From Salinisphaera shabanensis E1L3A (lineage in GTDB: Bacteria > Pseudomonadota > Gammaproteobacteria > Nevskiales > Salinisphaeraceae): 33,145 nt of DNA. Of the stretch, positions 24,663 through 33,126 are shown in pieces (the first letter of the stretch is position 1; each line of letters begins with the position of its first letter). The stretch covers positions 1 through 33,145 of the forward strand of contig NZ_AFNV02000034.1 in the NCBI RefSeq assembly GCF_000215955.2, given 5' to 3'. Under the pieces are notes generated by a model. That model did not search any database. It worked only from the letters and a program-made list of their open reading frames with translations, and had not been told where the DNA came from. A program made the translations under genes and the position numbers.

Positions 24663-25583
24663 TCAGAGACCGCCGAAACGCTCGTAGAAATAGGCGGCCG
24701 GCTCGGGCAGCGGCCCGTCGGCGGTTTCCAGCACTTCGGCCAGATAGCTTTCGGCCTGTCGGAAGGTGGCGCGATAGAGATTGCGACACAAAAGCCGCGC
24801 CGCCGTGCCGTGCCAGTCGCCCGGTAATACATCGTCGGGCAGCTGGGGATCGCGCAGCAGCAGACGACGAATTTCGTGGATCAGCAACGTTCTGATCAGA
24901 AACGCCGCCTGTGGGTCGAGCCCACCGTTGCTGTCGATAGCGCGCCAGACCGGTCGGAACCGATCCAGAAATTCGGCGTATTGCACGCCGAGCGCTTCGA
25001 GATTCCAGCACTCACGCACAAGCCGGTTGAGCGGTGCCGAGGTAGGCAGGCCTTCGTTGCGTGCACGCATGAGCACCACACGACGCTGAACATCCATATC
25101 CTGCAGCACCGACGTCAACGCCGATCGCGGCGGTAGCGGGTGCGCCAGCATATCGCTGGAAAATGCGCCGAAGCCGAGCGTCGACAACTCCTTGCGCAGC
25201 GTGTCGCGCTTGCGCTGCGGCACCTGCCCCATGAGCACGAGCGTCCACTCGCCGTCCCAGGACACCCGCGGCTCGCTATAGACCCGTTCATAGGCCCGTT
25301 CGAAGCTGCGCCAGCCGCTACGCGTGAGGCTGTAGTAGCTGCGCCGGCCAATCTGCTCGGAACTCAGCCAGCCTTCCTTGGACAGCCGATAGACCGAAGT
25401 ACGAACGAGGCGCTCGTTGAGGCCCAGCGGTTCCAGTAATTTGATCAGGCTGCCCAACCAGACGGTGCCGCCCCGCGGCGCAATCGCATCGCCATAGACC
25501 GAAATGATCAGCGATGTCGCGCGCAGAGAGCGGCGGGCGCTGAATTCTTCGATCAATGCATCGATAGGCCGGGATCGTGCCAA
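24663..25583 (-). CDS. paaX: PaaX-family repressor of phenylacetate catabolism
   Basis: This 306-aa protein is close to the 316 aa of E. coli PaaX. It has an N-terminal winged helix (SARRSLRATSLIISVYGD, then LNERLVRTSVYRLSKEGWL and GRRSYYSLT) and the PaaX C-terminal domain (WDGEWTLVLMGQVPQRKRD). In E. coli the repressor is released by phenylacetyl-CoA. The start is a TTG at 25583 with AGGGAG upstream; the open frame runs 47 codons further but without a ribosome-binding site or similarity. It lies upstream of paaA on the same strand with 363 bases between, and downstream of the liv operon terminator, so it has its own promoter. Confidence 0.93.
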   Translation of the reverse strand: MARSRPIDALIEEFSARRSLRATSLIISVYGDAIAPRGGTVWLGSLIKLLEPLGLNERLVRTSVYRLSKEGWLSSEQIGRRSYYSLTRSGWRSFERAYERVYSEPRVSWDGEWTLVLMGQVPQRKRDTLRKELSTLGFGAFSSDMLAHPLPPRSALTSVLQDMDVQRRVVLMRARNEGLPTSAPLNRLVRECWNLEALGVQYAEFLDRFRPVWRAIDSNGGLDPQAAFLIRTLLIHEIRRLLLRDPQLPDDVLPGDWHGTAARLLCRNLYRATFRQAESYLAEVLETADGPLPEPAAYFYERFGGL

Positions 25584-25644
25584 TGTGTTCTCCCTATGAG
25601 CGCTGTCGGACCGCGACAATACGGTCGGACACACAAGCTGGCAT

Positions 25645-25675
25645 AAAAATGCCCGCGGCACAGAGCGCGCGGGCA
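25645..25675 (-). terminator. Rho-independent terminator of the liv operon
   Basis: On the minus strand TGCCCGCG (25675-25668) and CGCGGGCA (25657-25650) form a perfect 8-base stem with a 10-base loop, followed by TTTTT (plus-strand A at 25645-25649). It lies about 85 bases after the substrate-binding protein stop and before paaX. Confidence 0.85.
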
Positions 25676-25760
25676 CCGTATAACCTCGTGATTCTAGAGC
25701 CTGGCGGGCGAGCTTGCGAGCCATACAGGCAAAGCTGCACGGCCCGCAGCCAAACCTGGC

Positions 25761-26915
25761 TCAGTCGATGAGCGTCCAGGTCCCGTCATGGATTTCCAGC
25801 ATACGGAAAGCCGACAGATCCAGGCCCATGTGGTCGTCGGGGCTCATGTTGAATACGCCACCAACGCCCACGAAGCCTTCGGTGTTCTCGATGGCATCAC
25901 GAATGGCGCCACGATCGGCGCTGCCCGCGGCCTCGATTGCTTCGACCGCGATCATCAACCCGTCGTAGGCATGACCGCCGAACTGAGAGATGGACTCATT
26001 GAACGCGTTTTCGTATTCCTGCTTGTAAGCCAATGCGACCTTCTTCTGCGGGTCGTCGTCGTCCAGCTTGGAGGCCACCAGCAGTGCACCGGCGGGCAGA
26101 CGTACACCTTCGGCCGCATCGCCGGCGAGCTCGATATACTTCTCGGAGGCCACACCGTGCGACTGGTAGAACGGCAGCTCGAGACCCAGCTGCTTGTAGT
26201 TGCGCGTCACGATGGCCGGACCTTGGCCGAAGCCGAAGTTGAGCACTGCCTGCACGCCCTGCGTGTTGGCGATGTTGGTCAACTGGGCGGTCATGTCGGT
26301 ATCGCTGTTGTTATAGGTTTCGTCGGCAACAATCTCGATATCGAACTCCGAGGCCGCTTCAAGCGTCTGGGTACGCCCGGACTGGCCGAAGCCACCGGAA
26401 CCCGAAATAAGCCCCACCTTGGTGAAGCCGCGGCTCTGCATGTCCTTGAGAATCTTGCGGGCCGCCATGCGGTCGGTATGCGGCGTCTTGAACACCCATT
26501 TCTTGACCGGGTCGATGATCGGAATACCGCCGGCCAGCGAAATCATCGCCACCCCCGAACGCTCGACCAGCGGTACCGCCGCCATGGTCGTACCCGTGGT
26601 GCTGCCGCCCACGATCACGTCGACCTGATCGGAGTTGATCAGACGCTTGACGAAGGTACGTGCCTTGCCGGCATTGCCCGACGTGTCGTAATGCACGAGC
26701 TCCAGCGGACGGCCGAGCACGCCGCCCTCGTCGTTGATCTTGCCGACCCAGTGTTCCAGCGTCTTGAGCTCGGGGTCGCCGAGAAACGACGCCGGCCCGG
26801 TGACCGATAGAAAGGTACCGACCTTGATCGGCTTGCCGTCGGGCGCCGCGAAAGCGGCAGTGCCAGCGGATGCCAGCGCGAGCAGCAATGCCGCTCCGAG
26901 TGTCTTGATTCGCAT
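25761..26915 (-). CDS. livK: Periplasmic substrate-binding protein of the Liv-type ABC transporter
   Basis: This 384-aa protein has a Sec signal peptide (MRIKTLGAAL onward, cut after AAFA) and a type I periplasmic-binding fold. Typical segments are PIKVGTFLSVTGPASFLGDPELK, VIVGGSTTGTTMAAVPLVE and GGHAYDGLMIAVEAIE. It belongs to the branched-chain amino acid (HAAT) family, which also includes binding proteins for aromatic acids. AAGGAGA precedes the ATG. It is the last gene of livH-M-G-F-K. The position beside paaX and the shared operator motif suggest phenylacetate or a related aromatic acid as ligand (inference). Confidence 0.9.
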   Translation of the reverse strand: MRIKTLGAALLLALASAGTAAFAAPDGKPIKVGTFLSVTGPASFLGDPELKTLEHWVGKINDEGGVLGRPLELVHYDTSGNAGKARTFVKRLINSDQVDVIVGGSTTGTTMAAVPLVERSGVAMISLAGGIPIIDPVKKWVFKTPHTDRMAARKILKDMQSRGFTKVGLISGSGGFGQSGRTQTLEAASEFDIEIVADETYNNSDTDMTAQLTNIANTQGVQAVLNFGFGQGPAIVTRNYKQLGLELPFYQSHGVASEKYIELAGDAAEGVRLPAGALLVASKLDDDDPQKKVALAYKQEYENAFNESISQFGGHAYDGLMIAVEAIEAAGSADRGAIRDAIENTEGFVGVGGVFNMSPDDHMGLDLSAFRMLEIHDGTWTLID

Positions 26916-26974
26916 AACGTCTCCTTGGTTTTCTCACACGGTGTGCCCCGTCGACCGCAATCGACGAGTTGTTG

Positions 26975-27733
26975 TCATTTGTCTTGTTCGTTCTCGGTTG
27001 CCGGCACGTCGCTGATGCCCAGATAGGCACGCCGCACCTCCGGATGGTCGGCCAGCTCGCGACCGGTACCACTGACCGTGATCTCGCCGGTTTCGAGCAC
27101 GAAACCACGGTCGGCAATCGCCAAGGCGCCGGCCGCGTTCTGTTCGACCAACAGGATCGTGATGCCGTCGGCGTTGAGGTTGCGCACGATCTCGAATATC
27201 TCTTCGATGAGTAGTGGCGCCAGTCCCATGCTCGGCTCGTCGAGCAGCAGCAGGCGCGGTCGCGCCATGAGCGCACGCCCGATGGCCAGCATCTGCTGCT
27301 GGCCGCCGGAGAGCATGCCGGCCGCCTGCCGACGCTTCTCGGCCAGGATCGGAAACAGCTCGTATACCCAGTCGATATCGCGATCGACCGCGGCGCCGCG
27401 ACCGCGCACATAGGCGCCCAGCGCGAGGTTGTCGGCCACCGACATCGGCCCGAATACCTGCCGGCCTTCCGGGACCTGGGTAATACCGCGGGCGACGCGT
27501 TTCTGGGCCTTGAGGCGGCTGATCTCTTCGCCATCGAAATGAATTTCGCCCTGACTGTGCGGGTGAATGCCCGAGAGCGTGTTCAGCAGCGTGGTCTTGC
27601 CGGCGCCGTTGGCGCCCACCAGCGCCACCAGTTCACCCTGGGCTACGTCCAGATCGATGTCGCGCAGCGCGGTCACCGCGCCATAGCGGGTATGCAGGCC
27701 GCGAATACGCAGCAATGGTTCGGCGGTACTCAT
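26975..27733 (-). CDS. livF: Liv-type ABC transporter ATP-binding protein LivF
   Basis: This 252-aa ATPase has Walker A GANGAGKTT, signature LSGGQQQMLAIGRAL and Walker B LLLLDEPSMGL, and the LivF-type middle segment VPEGRQVFGPMSVADNL. Its ATG overlaps the livG stop by four bases (ATGA), so translation is coupled. It would pair with LivG as a heterodimeric motor. Confidence 0.94.
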   Translation of the reverse strand: MSTAEPLLRIRGLHTRYGAVTALRDIDLDVAQGELVALVGANGAGKTTLLNTLSGIHPHSQGEIHFDGEEISRLKAQKRVARGITQVPEGRQVFGPMSVADNLALGAYVRGRGAAVDRDIDWVYELFPILAEKRRQAAGMLSGGQQQMLAIGRALMARPRLLLLDEPSMGLAPLLIEEIFEIVRNLNADGITILLVEQNAAGALAIADRGFVLETGEITVSGTGRELADHPEVRRAYLGISDVPATENEQDK

Positions 27734-28491
27734 GCGCCCCCCAGATAAGCAGAGATGACCTCGGGGTCGTTCTGAATCGCGTGCGGCGTGCCCTGGGCCA
27801 GCTTGCGGCCATAGTTGAGCACCAGCACATCGTCGGAGACGTCCATGACCAGCTTCATATCGTGTTCGACGAGTACCACCGTCACCCCACTCGCGGCCAC
27901 TTCACGAATCAGCGCGCCGATGGCGTGGGTTTCGTTGGCGTTGAGGCCCGCTGCCGGCTCGTCGAGAAACAGCAGCTCGGGCTCGGCAGCGAGCGCACGG
28001 GCAATTTCCAGACGCTTGAGCGCGCCGTAGGACATTTCGCTGGGATGCTGGTCGATCTGGTTCTCCAGACCGGTGAAACGCATCAGTTCGATGGCCCGCG
28101 CACGGCAATCGCGATCCCCCGCGCGCACCGACTTCAGCCGCAACAGGGCGGCCAAGAAGCCGCGATTCAAGCGCAGGTGGAGCCCGACCATCACGTTCTC
28201 CACCGCCGACATATTCATGCAGATCTGCAGGTTCTGGAACGTGCGGCCGAGCCCGCGCTGAGCCAGCTTGTAGGGCGCGAGCCCGCGCGTATCGTGGTCG
28301 GACAGGAGAATGCTGCCGGCCGTAGGCGTATAGATACCGGTAAGCAGATTGATCAGCGTGGTCTTGCCCGCGCCGTTGGGGCCGATGATCGAATGGATAT
28401 TGCCGCGCGCGACCGTAAACGACAGATCGGCGACCGCATCCACACCGCCAAAGGACTTGGTCAGCTCACGGCATTCGAGTATTGCGCTCAT
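27730..28491 (-). CDS. livG: Liv-type ABC transporter ATP-binding protein LivG
   Basis: This 253-aa ATPase has Walker A GPNGAGKTTLIN, LivG segment GLGRTFQNLQICMNMSAVENVMVG, signature MSYGALKRLEIARAL and Walker B LLFLDEPAAGLN. The ATG at 28491 overlaps the livM stop (ATGA). The same frame stays open far upstream through livM, but that part is out of frame with LivM and is not protein-like. Confidence 0.94.
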   Translation of the reverse strand: MSAILECRELTKSFGGVDAVADLSFTVARGNIHSIIGPNGAGKTTLINLLTGIYTPTAGSILLSDHDTRGLAPYKLAQRGLGRTFQNLQICMNMSAVENVMVGLHLRLNRGFLAALLRLKSVRAGDRDCRARAIELMRFTGLENQIDQHPSEMSYGALKRLEIARALAAEPELLFLDEPAAGLNANETHAIGALIREVAASGVTVVLVEHDMKLVMDVSDDVLVLNYGRKLAQGTPHAIQNDPEVISAYLGGA

Positions 28492-29432
28492 CGCCGGCCT
28501 CCCGGCACCAGCCGTGCAAGCGTGGGTACCAGACCGGTGGGCATGAAGATCACCACCACCATTAGAATCGCGCCCAGGATCATCATTTCCAGATCGTCTA
28601 CGCCGGTTAGAAACTGCGGCAGCAGGGTGAGAATCACCGCACCGACGAGCGCACCGTAGGTCGAGGCCATGCCGCCGAGCACGACCATGGTCACGAACTC
28701 GATCGAGTAGATGAAGTTCGCCAGCCCCGGCGTCACGAACCCCGAATAGTGGGCGGTGAGTACGCCGGCCAGTGCCGCCAGCACCGCCGAGACCACAAAG
28801 ATGAGCACCTTGTAGCCCAGCGTATGCACGCCGACCACCTCGGCCGCCGTCTCCGAGCCGTGAACCGCGCGCAGGGCCCGCCCCACAGGCGAGTCGATCA
28901 GGTTCAGCGCCAGCCAAACCGTGGCCACCAACAGTATGGCGATCAGCGCATACCAGTAGCGCTCGTCGTAGATATCGGTACCGCCAATCGAGATCGGCGG
29001 CACCATCATGCCGTCCGGGCCGCCGGTGATGCCGGCCTCGGTACGCAGAACGATCGAGATGAGAATCCCCAGACCCAGAGTGGCCATGGCCAGGTAGTGC
29101 CCCGACAGGCGCAGAATGGGCCGCGCGATCACGAACGCCAGTACGGCGACGACCACCAGGGCAGCCGGCATGGACAGGTACACCGGCCAGCCGTAGTTCG
29201 CGCTCAGCACCGCGGTGACATAGGCCCCAAGACCGAAGAATCCGGCATGGCCCAGACTGATCTGGCCGGCATAGCCCATGAGCAGGTTCAGCCCCACCGC
29301 CACCATGGCATTGGTCAGCACATGGATTGCCACGTCGTACTGATACGGATTGGAAAAGATCAGCGGCGCGCTGGCGAGCGCCAGTGCCAGCACGATCAGG
29401 CCCGGACGGGGTATGCGTTTGAGCCAACCCAT
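28488..29432 (-). CDS. livM: Liv-type ABC transporter permease LivM
   Basis: This 314-aa inner-membrane permease has many hydrophobic helices and the family segments GLNLLMGYAGQISLGHAGFFGLGAY (in two parts), GGPDGMMVPPISIGG and EFVTMVVLGGMASTYGALVGA. It overlaps livH by one base and livG by four. Confidence 0.94.
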   Translation of the reverse strand: MGWLKRIPRPGLIVLALALASAPLIFSNPYQYDVAIHVLTNAMVAVGLNLLMGYAGQISLGHAGFFGLGAYVTAVLSANYGWPVYLSMPAALVVVAVLAFVIARPILRLSGHYLAMATLGLGILISIVLRTEAGITGGPDGMMVPPISIGGTDIYDERYWYALIAILLVATVWLALNLIDSPVGRALRAVHGSETAAEVVGVHTLGYKVLIFVVSAVLAALAGVLTAHYSGFVTPGLANFIYSIEFVTMVVLGGMASTYGALVGAVILTLLPQFLTGVDDLEMMILGAILMVVVIFMPTGLVPTLARLVPGGRR

Positions 29433-30307
29433 TACACCCGCTCCGTCGCACGCGAGCCGAACAGGCCGCTGGGCATGAAGAACAACACCAGCAGCACGAT
29501 CACGAACGGCACCGCATCCTTGTATTCGGACGAGATATAGCCGGCCGTGAAAGCCTCCATGATGCCCAGCAACAAGCCGCCGGCCACTGCACCCAGCGGG
29601 CTACCGAGCCCGCCGAGCACGGCAGCGACGAAACCCTTCAAGCCGAGCATCACGCCTACGTCGTAAACGGTGAGCGTGATCGGTGCGGCCACGGCCCCGG
29701 CCACCGCACCGAGCGCGCCGGCGAGCGCGAACGACAGCATCAGAATGAAGCGCGGGTTGATCCCGACCAGACGCGCGGCGTTCGGGTTGTGCGAGACCGC
29801 GAGCATCGCCTTGCCGGTGAGCGTGCGGGTGAAAAACCAGGCCAGAAGGCACACCACGACCGCACCGATACCCAGCACCCACAAACTCTGCGGCAGTATC
29901 GTTGCCCCCGCGATATTGATCGGCGTATTGCCGGTAAACGCCGGCAGCGCATGGATCGATTTGCCCCAGAAGAACTGCGCGCCCCCGCGCAGAAACAGCG
30001 ACGCGCCGATGGTAATGATGATCAACGGCACGATATCGTTCGTGGCCGCCCGTTCGATCGCGAGTTTTTCGATCAGAATGCCGGCGAGTACCGCCAGCAC
30101 GATCGCAGCCACGATCGCCAACGGCATGGGCAGGCCGTACTGCATGAGCATGACCGAACCCAGCCCGCCGATCATCAGGAACTCGCCCTGGGCGAAGTTG
30201 ATGATATGGCTGGCGTTGTAGATGATCGTGAAACCCAATGCGACCAGGGCGTAGGTCGAACCCGCGGTCAGCCCGGAAAACAGGTACTGCAGGAACTCAG
30301 CGAACAT
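29432..30307 (-). CDS. livH: Liv-type ABC transporter permease LivH
   Basis: This 291-aa permease has the family opening GLTAGSTYALVALGFTIIY, NFAQGEFLMIGG, and the C-terminal GGLGSPLGAVAGGLLLG. I place the start at the ATG at 30307 (MFAEFLQYLFSG); the 32 codons upstream are not hydrophobic or conserved in type. It is the first gene of the transporter operon. A GATAC-N27-GTATC dyad lies 279-317 bases upstream. Confidence 0.92.
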   Translation of the reverse strand: MFAEFLQYLFSGLTAGSTYALVALGFTIIYNASHIINFAQGEFLMIGGLGSVMLMQYGLPMPLAIVAAIVLAVLAGILIEKLAIERAATNDIVPLIIITIGASLFLRGGAQFFWGKSIHALPAFTGNTPINIAGATILPQSLWVLGIGAVVVCLLAWFFTRTLTGKAMLAVSHNPNAARLVGINPRFILMLSFALAGALGAVAGAVAAPITLTVYDVGVMLGLKGFVAAVLGGLGSPLGAVAGGLLLGIMEAFTAGYISSEYKDAVPFVIVLLVLFFMPSGLFGSRATERV

Positions 30308-30585
30308 GACGCGCCCGCCCGTCGCTGTAATCGACCGGCCTATCGAAGACCCTGCATTCGGTCGACAAGTCTGCATGCCAGCCGTCGAGCGCATACACAG
30401 CACTCCGGCATTCGGTCGCTTTCACTGATATCTCCTGTCCGTACTCGCGCCGGCGGTGCCGGTCATGCCCGATACGCCTGGGCGTTCGGGCTTTATAAAT
30501 ATTGCGTTCTGTCGGCGCGTCGCCCCGCCTGGGGCGATGACGGCTTATACCCTGCCGTTTAATCGCTGCCGAGAGATCTTTAAAG

Positions 30586-30624
30586 CGATACTACATCAAA
30601 ACACAAAGGCCTAAACAAGTATCA
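30586..30624. promoter_or_regulatory. Second probable PaaX operator, upstream of livHMGFK
   Basis: CGATAC (30586-30591), 27 bases, GTATCA (30619-30624). The core GATAC-N27-GTATC repeats the paaA-upstream dyad with identical spacing; only the first base of the left arm breaks symmetry. The position in front of the transporter operon suggests joint control by PaaX. Confidence 0.6.
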
Positions 30625-30720
30625 TTTTTTGAATAATTAGACGCATGCTACACGCAGAATTCGCGCTGTTTCTGTTATTTTTATTAATAACCAGCCGCTT
30701 ACAAATATGCTTATCGATCC

Positions 30721-30736
30721 CAAAAGACGTCTTTTG
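30721..30736. repeat. 16-base perfect palindrome
   Basis: CAAAAGAC followed directly by GTCTTTTG. It lies in the livH-hpaD divergent region, about 410 bases before livH and 480 before hpaD. The short A/T-flanked symmetric form suits a dimeric regulator site; no gene overlaps it. Confidence 0.45.
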
Positions 30737-31124
30737 AATTCGTGAAACCGTCATTTCGAATCAGCGTCGTATCAAGAAACACGAAAGGCCTCGGCCACCG
30801 CGATTATTCGGCGGCGGCCGGCCGCGACCGTTTACCCGTTGTACCTGTCCTGCCTGCACGACTGTTCCAGCAGTAGTTGAGGGCGCCACGAAGAACGGCT
30901 CACAGGTCGTCCTTCGCTTGACACTCACCCCATTACTTAACATGCTAAACAAAATAAGTCGAACCCTGATGCAGTGCGTCCTGGTCGATCATGTCGATGT
31001 TGGCGCCACGCCCACGACCTATCGGTTTTTGGCTGTACGGCACCTGTCCGGGGCGAATCGGCAGCGGCGTATTCGCGGGTAACAACGGATGTACCCGTCA
31101 CAACGTCATACATAGACGACGAAA

Positions 31125-31140
31125 GGCGTGATGCCACGCC
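31125..31140. promoter_or_regulatory. Inverted repeat GGCGTG-N4-CACGCC upstream of hpaD
   Basis: Six-base perfect arms lie 74 bases before the hpaD start. It is a possible operator for the downstream MarR-type regulator, on position alone. Confidence 0.25.
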
Positions 31141-31213
31141 GAGACCGATAACAAAAGCCGTTCGCCCAGGGTATGCAACGGCGCAGTCATGATCTGCGAT
31201 GAGGAGATTCCAG

Positions 31214-32353
31214 ATGAGCGATAAAACACTGACGTCTGCCGGTTTCTATGTCTCGGCCGAGGCATTCGTGCCAACCGATAACCCGGTGCCCACACCGAGC
31301 GCGCCGCCGCCCGAGATCGTGCGCTGTGCTTATATGGAGATCGTGGTAACGGATCTCGCCGCGTCGCGGGCCTTCTATGTGGACGTGCTGGACCTGGTGG
31401 TGACCGAGGAAAGCGACGACGCAATCTACCTACGCACGACCGAAGAGTTCATTCACCACAACGTCGTGCTGCGTCCGGGCCCGGTGGCCGCGGTCGCTGT
31501 CTTTGCCTACCGCGTGCAGTCGCCTGCGGAGCTCGACAAGGCGGTCGCCTTCTATAGCGAACTCGGTTGTCGCGTGGAGCGCCGCAAGGATGGCTTCACC
31601 CAGGGCATAGGCGACGCCGTGCGCGTTGAAGATCCACTGGGCTTTCCGATCGAATTCTTCTACGAGGTAGCCCACGTCGAACGCCTGGCCTGGCGCTACG
31701 ACCTGCACACTGCCGGCGCCCTGGTGCGTCTGGATCATTTCAACCAAGTCACACCGGATGTGCCGCGCGCGACCCGATTCATGCAGGATCTGGGTTTTCG
31801 CGTAACCGAAGACATTCAGGACGAACACCAGACCGTCTATGCCGCCTGGATGCGCCGCAAATCCACCGTGCACGATACCGCCATGACCGGCGGCGAAGGC
31901 CCTCGCATGCATCACATCGCCTTCGCCACGCACGAAAAACACAACATCCTCTATATCTGCGACAAACTCGGGTCGTTGCGCCTGTCTGACCATATCGAGC
32001 GCGGCCCGGGTCGCCACGGTGTATCGAACGCGTTTTATCTCTACCTGCGCGACCCTGACGGGCACCGGATCGAAATCTATACGCAGGACTATTACACCGG
32101 CGATCCCGACAATCCGGTCGTCACCTGGGACGTACACGACAATCAGCGCCGTGACTGGTGGGGCAACGCCGTGGTGCCCTCGTGGTACACCGAGGCCTCG
32201 CTGGTGCTCGACCTCGATGGCAAGCCGCAGCCCGTCGCCCCGCGCACCGACCGCTCGGAAATGGCGGTCACGATCGGGGCAGACGGCTTCTCCTATACCC
32301 GCAAGAGCGACAAGGACGACAGCAGCGAATACAAGCTCGGCAACCAGCTATAA
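31214..32353 (+). CDS. hpaD: Homoprotocatechuate (3,4-dihydroxyphenylacetate) 2,3-dioxygenase
   Basis: This 379-aa extradiol ring-cleavage enzyme is of the Brevibacterium/Arthrobacter HPCD type (two vicinal-oxygen-chelate domains). Metal ligands are His175 (LDHFNQVT), His234 (MHHIAFATHEKHN) and Glu287 (HRIEIYTQDYYTGDP). Second-sphere His220 is in TVHDTA. All four sit exactly 20 residues later than the well-studied Brevibacterium numbering (155, 214, 267, 200). The offset is an N-terminal extension before VPTPSAPPPEIVRCAYMEIV. The start at 31214 has GAGGAG upstream. It cleaves 3,4-dihydroxyphenylacetate, which dopamine or hydroxylated tyramine products would give. No other hpa catabolic gene is in the window. 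Confidence 0.95.
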   Translation: MSDKTLTSAGFYVSAEAFVPTDNPVPTPSAPPPEIVRCAYMEIVVTDLAASRAFYVDVLDLVVTEESDDAIYLRTTEEFIHHNVVLRPGPVAAVAVFAYRVQSPAELDKAVAFYSELGCRVERRKDGFTQGIGDAVRVEDPLGFPIEFFYEVAHVERLAWRYDLHTAGALVRLDHFNQVTPDVPRATRFMQDLGFRVTEDIQDEHQTVYAAWMRRKSTVHDTAMTGGEGPRMHHIAFATHEKHNILYICDKLGSLRLSDHIERGPGRHGVSNAFYLYLRDPDGHRIEIYTQDYYTGDPDNPVVTWDVHDNQRRDWWGNAVVPSWYTEASLVLDLDGKPQPVAPRTDRSEMAVTIGADGFSYTRKSDKDDSSEYKLGNQL

Positions 32354-32474
32354 GCCAGGCATGAAATACGACGCCTCCTGTCGCGTCTGACCACAGGCGG
32401 GCCATAGCGCACGGTTTGTGGGCGTGCCCTGCAACCCGCGCTGGCCCGTTCGTGCTAGCAACCATGAACGCCTC

Positions 32475-32497
32475 GCCATGGCCCGGTAGGCCATGGC
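32475..32497. terminator. Hairpin downstream of hpaD
   Basis: Perfect 9-base arms GCCATGGCC (32475-32483) and GGCCATGGC (32489-32497) enclose five bases, 120 bases past the hpaD stop. There is no T tract. A second small hairpin, GGCCCG-TTT-CGGGCC, follows at 32536-32550. The 32354-32657 gap otherwise shows nothing. Confidence 0.4.
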
Positions 32498-32657
32498 AGC
32501 TGCTTGATGCACAATAAAAAGAATCCTGCCGCACCGGCCCGTTTCGGGCCTGTCCGTCGATCGAGCATCGCATTGCGTATGGCCTGGCCGTGCGCGCGAT
32601 CGCTACAAGATCGTTCGGGCCGGCGCATCAGTTCAGACGACATCGAGAAGCCGGCCG

Positions 32658-33126
32658 ATGAGCCAGACAAGCAGCCCTGCCCGACAACGCGACTACAAGC
32701 GTCATCCGCTCGAGACCAAACACGCCCTGCCCATGACTCTGCTTCGGGCGCGCGAGTCGGTGATGGCGCGGTTTCGCCCCATGCTCAACGCCCACGGTAT
32801 TTCCGAACAGCAATGGCGCGTCATGCGGGTGCTCGCAGAAGAAGGGGTGCTCGATGCGACCGAGATTTCCGGCCGGGCCTGTATCTTCGCGTCGAGCCTG
32901 TCGCGCATCATCAAGACGCTGGAAAAAACAGGGCGCTCTCATACGCGAGCGCTGCCCAGACGACGCCCGCCGCGTGCAACTACGCCTGTCCGACCAGGGC
33001 TATCGAACCGTCAGCGAAATCACCCCGGAGAGCGTGGCCATCTATCGCGAGCTCGAACACAAATTCGGCAGCGATCGGGTGGCCACGCTGATCGACATGC
33101 TCAACGAACTCGTCGATATGGACTAG
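32658..33126 (+). CDS. hpaR: HpaR-like MarR-family regulator, interrupted by one +1 frameshift
   Basis: A MarR-type winged-helix repressor, 155 aa once corrected. The first part (LPMTLLRARESVMARFRPML, then HGISEQQWRVMRVLAEEG and SSLSRIIKTLEK) continues in another frame as QGALIRERCPDDARRVQLRLSD and ends NELVDMD. Removing one A from the six-A run at 32923-32928 joins the two parts. HISEQQWR-like and RRVQLRLS segments match the homoprotocatechuate repressor HpaR/HpcR. It follows hpaD on the same strand by 304 bases and probably represses it in the absence of hydroxyphenylacetates. As given, the protein would lose its wing and dimerisation helices. Confidence 0.88.

Larger units (their letters stand above)
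30308..31213. other. Long divergent intergenic region between livH and hpaD
   Basis: About 900 bases hold no convincing gene. The part 30560-30740 is AT-rich. The region contains the probable PaaX dyad (30586-30624), a 16-base palindrome (30721-30736), GC-rich dyads near 30785-30825, and a small inverted repeat before hpaD (31125-31140). A TTGACA at 30918-30923 has no good -10 partner. Both flanking operons must be controlled from here. Confidence 0.5.

Noticed and set aside
27730-29451. A 573-codon minus-strand frame that would make a LivM-LivG fusion
   Set aside because: The upstream part is livM read in the wrong frame. True livM overlaps livG by four bases in a different frame.
30761-30952. 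Small minus-strand open frame (63 codons) in the livH-hpaD gap
   Set aside because: There is no good ribosome-binding site, no recognisable domain, and it spans GC-rich dyads typical of regulatory DNA.
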